DNA from: Caprella mutica
Taxonomy: Eukaryota > Arthropoda > Malacostraca > Amphipoda > Caprellidae
DNA: 64,000 nucleotides
Assembly (NCBI GenBank): GCA_947561585.1
Contig: CANNZV010000116.1
Location: 248,001-312,000, forward strand
Reading direction: 5' to 3'
A program made the translations under genes and the position numbers. The notes under the pieces are model-generated. The model had not been told where the DNA came from, made no database searches, and saw only the letters and a list, made by a program, of their open reading frames with translations. The stretch's first letter is position 1, and each line of letters opens with the position of its first letter. Positions 56,826 to 64,000 of the stretch are shown here, piece by piece.

Positions 56826-57811
56826 TCTAGGTGTCCTCCTCCAGCTTCAATGCAGACCTGACACATCATCTAGCCTCCTGCATGCGGGACAACATTCTTC
56901 GGTCTAGACTCTAGAGCGATGTCGCCTGCAGCAACAGCTACTCTTGCAACAAGATCTCTGTGAGACTCCACAGTCCACATGTGTTTCGTACACCAGTAAT
57001 TTCACGTGACCTTATAAATAGAAATTCAAAGGTGACAAGTCTGGAGATCTTGGAGGCCATGCCACTGGCCCAAAGTGCCCTATCAACCTGTCCCCGAACT
57101 TATCGTTAAGACATTGGTAAGCAGGGGCTCCGTCGTACTGGAGCCACATGCGTCGGCGTACATATAAAGGCAAATCTTACAGCAGTAAAGGCAATATCTC
57201 CCTAAAATACCTGGGGTACCGTGTTTTCCATTTATAGCAGTGGTTCCCAAAGTAGGGAGCCCGGTACCCCTTTGGGGCCTTAAATGTTTATAGGTGGTGT
57301 CTGGGAATTGGTATGGCTTTTTATATGTTACTTATAAATTCGGTTCTTGCTGTTCATATCATGCAGAATATACATGAAGTTCATTTGCAATTTTCTCACA
57401 TTACGTCAATCTATTTCAATGCAATACAATGCTTTGGTGATGCCTGAGAAAAGCTCCAACGTGCCAAGTTGACCAGTGGATTGTAGTCGTCGGGGTACAG
57501 ATCCTGAACTTTCTGGAAGCGGTGAGGAACACACCAAACATTCACGTGGTTTGGTATACCTGAGTCACTTGTTGCAGCTCTGGTGTAGTGCAACACGTTA
57601 TCCTCTATTCTTGAAAACTACTATGTTCTATGTCTGCCTTCATGTCCAGACAACTATCTAGTCGGATCCTCTCTTGGTACAATCTAACAGCCTCTTTAGC
57701 ATTGCCGTGCGATGTACCTTGAGCAATATGCATGTCAGCAAGTTCTTCAGTACATAAACTATGTGCCACGTTTCCAGCACGACATACAACAATGAACTGA
57801 ATTGTAAACAA
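56826..57811 (-). pseudogene. Degenerate mariner-related transposase with DUF4817-type N-terminus
   Basis: Reading on the - strand, the N-terminal helix-turn-helix is visible at about 57780-57680 (CTEELADMHIAQ, HGNAKEAVRLYQER), as in DUF4817 of insect transposases. A linker follows near 57530-57470 (VPHRFQKVQDLYPDDYNP). The DDE part lies near 57150-57030 (MWLQYDGAPAYQ, GPVAWPPRSPDL). The C-terminal block (CIEAGG) is near 56860-56840. Stops and frame changes separate all blocks. A hAT-like terminus sits between linker and DDE region at about 57238. The gene is dead. Confidence 0.75.
57238..57400 (+). mobile_element. hAT-like terminal fragment inside the transposase relic
   Basis: CAGTGGTTCCCAAAGTAGGG followed by CCCCTTTGGGGCC is the typical form of a hAT-family terminus. 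The other end is not identified, so the right boundary is approximate. It interrupts the transposase homology. Confidence 0.45.
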
Positions 57812-57903
57812 TCAAATCCAGCCAATAAAATAAAATCCTATGATTGTTAAAAATTTCGCTCGAATAAAGATATCAATAACTCAATAATGAATTTTTTTTG
57901 ACA

Positions 57904-57966
57904 TTTTGTTATTCTTGAATGTTACTCTTTCATTTTTGTTATTCTTGAATGTTACTCTTTCATTTT
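57904..57966. repeat. 30-bp direct duplication
   Basis: ATTCTTGAATGTTACTCTTT and neighbours occur twice, starting at 57911 and 57941. Confidence 0.8.
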
Positions 57967-58184
57967 TATTATTATTCTTAGACTTGGTCTAATATATTAT
58001 ATATAATATTAATATACTATTAAATCTTAATATATAGAATATCGGTGCTGTCAAATATTATCGGATCTGAAATGAAACACCCTGTAGAAAAGAAAACTTT
58101 ACATGTTATATGGTTTGACAATATCTATAGTTCCAAATATAGGTAAACCACAAGAAGCAAATATTTGAATGTATTGAGTATACA

Positions 58185-58350
58185 ACTGCGTTACCATTTC
58201 ATTTGATATGGTATAGTAGTAACGCATACCATTTCATTTGATATGGTATAGTAGTAACTGCGTTACCATTTCATTCAATATACCATAGTAGTAACTGCGT
58301 TACCATTTCATTCAACATAATATAGTAGTAACTGCGTTACCATTTCATTA
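58185..58350. repeat. 37-bp tandem array, about four units
   Basis: Units contain GTTACCATTTCATTYRATAT and ATAGTAGTAACTGC. The array ends 75 bp before a possible exon at 58426. Confidence 0.8.
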
Positions 58351-58425
58351 GAGCAAGCATGCAAGTTGTAAGTAGTTAAAAGTGTCAGTAGAATCTACTC
58401 ATCTGTGCATAAAGTGAATATCACA

Positions 58426-58488
58426 ATGGACATTAACTGGTTAAGACACCGGGGACAGATTCCGTGGCTTGGGAAAACTCTTCAGGAG
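58426..58488 (+). CDS. Possible first coding exon (21 codons) of an unknown gene
   Basis: ATG in a good context (CACAATGG) opens a 21-codon frame (MDINWLRHRGQIPWLG...) that ends at GAG before gtaaat, a good donor in phase 0. No downstream exon was recognised in the window, and the product is not known. It could be chance. Confidence 0.2.
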
Positions 58489-59150
58489 GTAAATAATGTC
58501 CATTATTAATCCTTTTGCATATTCGAAGCATTGTGATTTCATGTGTAAAATGAATATAAAATAATGACGAGAAAAGAACGACAACGACATAGCGTTAGTA
58601 GAGCTGTACTTGGTAATAAGACGTTAGTTTAAATATTAGTTTCCTAAGTAGGTTTTAGATTCGTTTCCATTTGACTGGGCAAGACAATTAATGTGATGAA
58701 GTGTTATCAATAGACAGGTAACTGTTAGTATTGTTAGGCAGGGCAATTTAGGGCAGTTAGTCGGTCATTAAAATGACTTGGGAGCAGTTTGGACTGCATG
58801 TACTAAAGTACATGGTACACTGCATGTACCTAAGCACATGGTACACAGGTACACTGGAGCTACCAAAGTGAATGGAACACAGCTATAGTCTGACTGAATG
58901 TACCCAAGTACACAGATATATTTCAATTACCATTCGGTGACAAACAAATTAAATAGTTTAAATAAATAGTAAAAATTATTATTATATGTCTATGGAGTTT
59001 AAAAGTTATCCCTATCCACTACGAGATATCCAAAGAGATATGAAGAGAAGAAAGCCTCGTAGAAGAGGGGAAAGTGAAAGTACGCTCCATGCACTAGGTT
59101 GACTACTCGGCTACCACAGGTAACAGTGTCGACCCAGCTCATGGATGGCA
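58489..59150. other. Gene-free stretch with a short GTAC-rich repeat
   Basis: At 58793-58880 there are three to four loose units of TGCATGTACC and ACATGGTACAC, partly palindromic. Nothing else is recognised. Confidence 0.4.
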
Positions 59151-59154
59151 AGAA

Positions 59155-59818
59155 TAGGCATCCATGGATAAGAGACCTACACAGTCAGTCTACTTACCCA
59201 TGGATAAGAGACCTACACAGTCAGTCTGGTTACCCAAGGATAAGAGACCTACACAGTCAGTCTGGTTACCCATGGATAAGAGACCTACACAGTCAGTCTG
59301 GTTACCCATGGATAAGAGACCTACACAGTCAGTCTGGTTACCCATGGATAAGAGACCTACACAGTCAGTCTGGTTACCCATGGATAAGAGACCTACACAG
59401 TCAGTCTGGTTACCCATGGATAAGAGACCTACACAGTCAGTCTGGTTACCCATGGATAAGAGACCTACACAGTCAGTCTGCTTACCCATGGATAAGAGAC
59501 CTACACAGTCAGTCTGCTTACTCATGGATAAGAGACCTACACAGTCAGTCTGCTTACCCATGGATAAGAGACCTACACAGTCAGTCTGCTTACCCATGGA
59601 TAAGAGACCTACACAGTCAGTCTGCTTACCCATGGATAAGAGACTTACACAGTCAGTCTGCTTACCCATGGATAAGAGACCTACACAGTCAGTCTGCTTA
59701 CTCATGGATAAGAGACCTACACAGTCAGTCTGCTTACCCATGGATAAGAGACCTACACAGTCAGTCTGCTTACCCATGGATAAGAGTCCTACACAGTCAG
59801 TCTGCTTACTCATGGATA
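59155..59818. repeat. 37-bp tandem array, about 18 units
   Basis: Units contain CCCATGGATAAGAGACCTAC and ACAGTCAGTCTG. The left units have TCTGGTTAC and the right units TCTGCTTAC, so the array has two homogenised halves switching near 59480. The period is not a multiple of three and stop-free frames result on both strands; no gene is inferred. Confidence 0.95.
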
Positions 59819-60440
59819 TAGCAAGGCAGAAGGAAGAAGAGTAAGAAGATGAGGCGAGATACAAAGGAAGCATTCAAAAGAGCGCAAGACTTAACAAAAA
59901 CTTAAAACAGAACAGAAAGAAGGCCTACCTAGAGGTAGCCCGGGGGTAATGAAGGGGATAGAAAATAATGATTTCAACCACTAGTCTGATAATCAGACCC
60001 TTCCACCAGAGATTGAAAAAATGGTAGAAATATTCACTAAACATTAAAATGTATTTCTACCAATAATCTCTAAAATAACTAAGAGATAGGTTTACATACT
60101 ATCAATAACTTCCTTGCAGAAGGAAATTATAGGAGGAACTGATTATAAAGAGAAGTAATAGTCTCTCCAAGTGATAAATAAAAGTCGTTACAAATTAGCT
60201 CATAAAGGAACATAGCTTAGCTTTATTTATTTAACATTGTAAGACGCAATTCTTATAGACAATCGACATTGAAGATTAATACGGTAGTAACAGTAACGAT
60301 AGAAGTGTATTCGCAATACTGTTTGGAAGTCGTGGTAAAATACCCCTAACAGATATATTTAACTATATACAATTGAAATACAGGTGAAATAGTGTGTAAA
60401 AGGCTTTCAAATATAGTCTTTAAACAAAAGAGTATAACAT
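59819..60440. other. Gene-free spacer between arrays
   Basis: No gene or clear repeat was recognised. Confidence 0.35.
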
Positions 60441-60445
60441 TGGTA

Positions 60446-60842
60446 GGTATTTCGTTGGGTGTTAGGTAGGTGAAATATTTCGTTGGGTGTAAGGCAGGTG
60501 AAATATTTCGTTGGGTGTTAGGTAGGTGAAACATTTCGTTGGGTGTTAGGTAGGTGAAATATTTCGTTGGGTGTAAGGTAGGTGAAACATTTCGTTGGGT
60601 GTAAGGTAGGTGAAATATTTCGTTGGGTGTAAGGCAGGTGAAATATTTCGTTGGGTGTTAGGTAGGTGAAACATTTCGTTGGGTCTTAGGTAGGTGAAAC
60701 ATTTCGTTGGGTGTTAGGTAGGTGAAATATTTCGTTGGGTGTTAGGTAGGTGAAATATTTCGTTGGGTGTAAGGCAGGTGAAATATTTCGTTGGGTGTTA
60801 GGTAGGTGAAACAGTTCGTTGGGTGTTAGGTAGGTGAAATAT
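60446..60842. repeat. 28-bp tandem array, 14 units
   Basis: Units of TTTCGTTGGGTGTTAGGTAG followed by GTGAAATA, with TAAGGCAG and GAAACA variants. Confidence 0.95.
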
Positions 60843-61120
60843 TTAAGGTTGAGGAGGTGCACTAAAAATTAGGTGCGAGAAAAACATTTTCAAGCGAATA
60901 TATTTCTGATAGATGGAATCATTGAAACAATGTCTTATGTATATACTATCTGAGAATTCTTATCAAATACATACTCATTCGATATGAAGAAAATTATCAA
61001 TGCGATGATAAATCATTGGATCGTGATTTATCATAAATTTAAATTCTTAAAGTCTATCGACGATCATTTACGGTATTAGACAATGTGTGTTATAAACTTG
61101 GTGACAGGAAGGTGCCCCAA
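60843..61120. other. Short spacer between arrays
   Basis: No gene recognised. GATTTATCATAAATT near 61024 is a small palindrome. Confidence 0.35.
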
Positions 61121-61121
61121 A

Positions 61122-62164
61122 ATCAGGTTCTCCAATAAACAGGTGCACCAATAAACAGGTGCACCAATAAGCAATTGTCCCAATAAGCAAGTGCCCCAAT
61201 AAGCAGGTGTCCCAATAAGCAGGTGTCCCAATAAGCAAGTGCCCCAATAAGCAGGTGTCCCAATAAGCAAGTGCCCCAATAAGCAGGTGTCCCAATAAGC
61301 AGGTGTCCCAATAAGCAGGTGTCCCAATAAGCAGGTGTCCCAATAAACAGGAGTCCCAATAAGCAGGGATCCCAATAAGCAGGGGTCCCAATAAACAAGT
61401 GCCCCAATAAGCAAGTGTCCCAATAAACAGGAGTCCCAATAAGCAGGTGTCACAATAAGCAGGTGTCCCAATAAGCAGGTGTCACAATAAGCAGGGGTCC
61501 CAATAAACAAGTGCCCCAATAAGCAGGTGCCCCAATAAACAGAAGTCCCGATAAGCAGGTGCCCCAATAAACAGAAGTCCCGATAAGCAGGTGCCCCAAT
61601 AAGCAAGTGTCCCAATAAACAGGTGCCCCAATAAGCAAGTGTCCCAATAAACAGGTGCCCCAATAAGCAAGTGTCCCAATAAACAGGAGTCCCAATAAGC
61701 AGGTGTCCCAATAAGCAGGTGTCCCAATAAGCAGGTGCCCCAATAAACAGAAGTCCCGATAAGCAGGTGCCCCAATAAGCAAGTGTCCCAATAAACAGGT
61801 GTCCCAATAAACAGGTGCCCCAATAAACAGAAGTCCCAATAAGCAGGTGCCCCAATAAACAGGTGCCCCAATAAGCAAGTGTCCCAATAAACAGGTGCCC
61901 CAATAAGCAGGTGTCCCAATAAACAGGAGTTCCAATAAACAGGAGTCCCAATAAACAGGAGTCCCAATAAACAGGAGTCCCAATAAACAGGAGTCCCAAT
62001 AAGCAGGTGTCCCAATAAACAGGAGTCCCAATAAACAGGTGTCCCAATAAACAGGAGTCCCAATAAGCAGGTGTCCCAATAAGCAGGTGTCCCAATAAAC
62101 AGGAGTCCCAATAAGCAGGAGTCCCAATAAGCAGGAGTCCCAATAAGCAGGTGTCCCAATAACT
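61122..62164. repeat. 16-bp satellite, about 65 units
   Basis: Units of CCAATAAGCAGGTGTC with variants AAACAG, GGAGTC, GTGCCC and CGATAAG. The - strand is open in all three frames (LLIGTPAYWDTC repeats) because the unit lacks stops; this is an artefact. Confidence 0.95.
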
Positions 62165-64000
62165 TACGCAGCATATCAAAGTCCATCTCCTGTCATCTCA
62201 TTTAAATTCTTAGAGTCCGTGACGCGATTCCCCCCCCCCCCAACCTTCCAAATCCCTTTTCCAAACTCTGGAATTAGAAGCTCCTTATTTTTGGGTGGAA
62301 GGATCGTGTGTTTTTGAGACCTGAGGCAGCCATGTTATTTCAACATTCTTCCTCTTAATAATCTGCGGTATTATCTTTCCGGATATTTTAATATCTCTTT
62401 TTGTGGCTTCACGTCATTACTTTTTGAAGGATTTAATCAGGGAATTTCTCCTCAATCTTCCTGAAAAATGATGCCACGTCTCCTAGGGTTTGTCATAATG
62501 GCCGTCTGGTGATTTTATTCGTAATCGTTAGAAAGAGTGAACAGCATATTTATGCACTAATTCATATCGCAGTTTTATTCAGAGGCATAAAATCGTCGCA
62601 TTGCATTATCTTCTTTGAGACTCTGAGGTTTTTCTTCCATTTCAAATCCGTAGTCGGTCGAAGTCTCGGGCAGAGCAGACTTCAATCTCCACGAAATATG
62701 GACACGACCTGCCTGCTTATCTCACAGTCCGCTTCCTCCGCCCAAAAGAAACTTAGATTTAATTTCCGTCTGGACGAATTGGGGATAAGGTGTGACGGTG
62801 CATTCTTTTCCATTTGGCCAAAGTTTCGGTGGCGTTCGTGTAGTTTCTGCATTCTTTACGCGCTTCGAACTTAGGAATTTTGGTGCGGTGAATGCAGCTA
62901 AAAAAGGGAGGAGTGTTTTGGAATATTCTGTGCAGAGAACTGAAGATACATAAAAGCATCGCTAGTGCTGAATAATTTCAACTTGCTAGATTGCAAAGAA
63001 TGGTTCAAGCTTTTCTTCAATAGTACCTCGATTCACTGAGTAAATGCAATGGAAAATACTGTCATGAATGTTAAACTTCTATTTTCTCCTGAAGCCTCAA
63101 ACTGATTTTTTCTTCCCAAACGAGTACAAATAACCTGAGTCGTCTATCACTAACTTATAAACTCCAAAGTTCAGCAAAGTTTCTCGTGAAAACAAGCAAG
63201 CAAAGCTATACAAATAAGGAAAGTTTTGAAATGAAGTTTGTCCTTTCAGACCAATACACCACCACATCGGATGAAATCTTTCACTTTCCATGATATACTA
63301 ACTATTCCTTATCCTTTATTTAGTCATTGACGGTTTTCCTACAAGAACTTGTTGCTAAAAGACAAGAAGCATCATTTGGTGCAATGAAATAGAAACAGTT
63401 GCCTAAGGCAGTACACTCAGCAAGTCAAATGTTTATCAAAGCATTTATTTTGATAAAAAGATTTCCATGCCGGAGGTTGCATGTTGCCTCTATTCTCTTC
63501 GTTATTTCGTAAGGTTGTTAGTTTGTGGATTTTTTAGAAGAGACTCTACATCAGAGGATAAAAGTACCATCCAATGCTATTCGTACGGATGCATTAACTA
63601 CAGCTGAACATGCCATAATCTCTTTGAACTCCTTCCCCTCTTTGCTGATTTATTTACTTCTCATCTTGAATTTAATCTGACATAAAATGTAGCGGTGTAT
63701 TTCCTCAGAGGAAAGAACTTTCCTTCTTTCCTCAAAGGAGTGTCTCATTGATTTCATCTTTGAAATAGGATCTTTGGAATATTGCAAATAATTAGCTCTA
63801 TTTTAGACCTGAATACTTGCAATGATTACATTGATGTTGTACATGCTCCTTTTGAAATAGTTGAGTTTAATTAGCTTCAGGTTACTGGTTGCTTTGAGTT
63901 ATTCATTAGCATTCCTAAAGACTGTAATGAACGCATTCCGCATTCTTTGCGAGACTCTCGGAGCTGGAGATTGAAACTCACAAACTATCGACTAACAAAT
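62165..64000. other. Gene-free right end of the window
   Basis: No gene was recognised. There is an 11-base C run at 62231-62241. Base composition is less AT-rich around 62640-62880 than in the flanks, and a short + frame there (62509-62874) has no recognisable motif. Confidence 0.35.

Noticed and set aside
59099..59873. Open frames of about 230 codons on both strands
   Set aside because: They come from a 37-bp tandem repeat without stops, not a coding gene.
61076..62186. Overlapping - strand frames up to 367 codons that look like hydrophobic membrane repeats
   Set aside because: The LLIGTPAYWD pattern comes from the 16-bp satellite read in all frames. Hydrophobicity is a by-product of its base composition.
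62509..62874. Possible host gene on the + strand
   Set aside because: The 121-codon frame has no recognised domain, no clear splice sites and ordinary base composition. It is probably chance.
49180..64000. Candidate membrane-anchor exon for alpha-mannosidase II
   Set aside because: Hydrophobic - strand frames in this range are satellite artefacts or lack a splice donor in the needed phase (0). None could be supported.

Overview
This is animal nuclear DNA, most likely from an arthropod. It is AT-rich, the genes are split by GT-AG introns, and the mobile elements (APE-type LINE, mariner, pogo, DUF4817-type transposase, many small inverted-repeat elements) are of kinds common in insects and crustaceans. 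The species cannot be fixed from the window. No tRNA, rRNA or CRISPR array was seen. All splice models are read by eye from GT-AG sites and reading-frame phase, without transcript support.

Layout. 1-3.36 kb: decayed non-LTR retrotransposon, + strand. 4.97-7.43 kb: broken tyrosine-recombinase (Crypton-like) gene with zinc-finger-like motifs, - strand. 8.26-8.87 kb: small inverted-repeat element with an 8-bp target duplication. 10.93-13.89 kb: an apparently intact seven-exon gene whose first two exons encode a complete CRESS-DNA-virus-type replication protein (HUH endonuclease plus SF3 helicase), and whose last five encode a tail not found on viral Reps. This is the most unusual gene here and looks like a captured, intron-bearing viral Rep. 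14-23 kb: inverted-repeat elements, a mariner relic and a 1.65-kb satellite of 22-bp units. 25.8-33.7 kb: complete nine-exon gene for a secreted 720-residue protein of seven fibronectin type III domains, one per exon, with 3.7 kb of nested transposons in intron 3. 34-39 kb: another inverted-repeat element, a spaced set of four CRE octamers and a 36-bp tandem array. 39.5-49.2 kb: Golgi alpha-mannosidase II, - strand, four exons carrying the whole GH38 region; the membrane-anchor exon(s) were not found. 49-62 kb: almost continuous tandem arrays (periods 20, 35, 71, 19, 37, 28 and 16 bp) with a mutated transposase between them. 62.2-64 kb: nothing recognised.

The genes do not form a pathway. Alpha-mannosidase II acts in N-glycan maturation in the Golgi, and the FN3 protein should pass through the same secretory route. 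The Rep-like protein has basic clusters suggesting a nuclear role. The main surprises are the domesticated-looking Rep gene; a tandem array in the mannosidase gene that repeats an exon end together with its 5' splice site, giving about fifty decoy donors next to the real one; and a group of small elements whose inverted repeats are built from short direct repeats and which make 8-bp target duplications.
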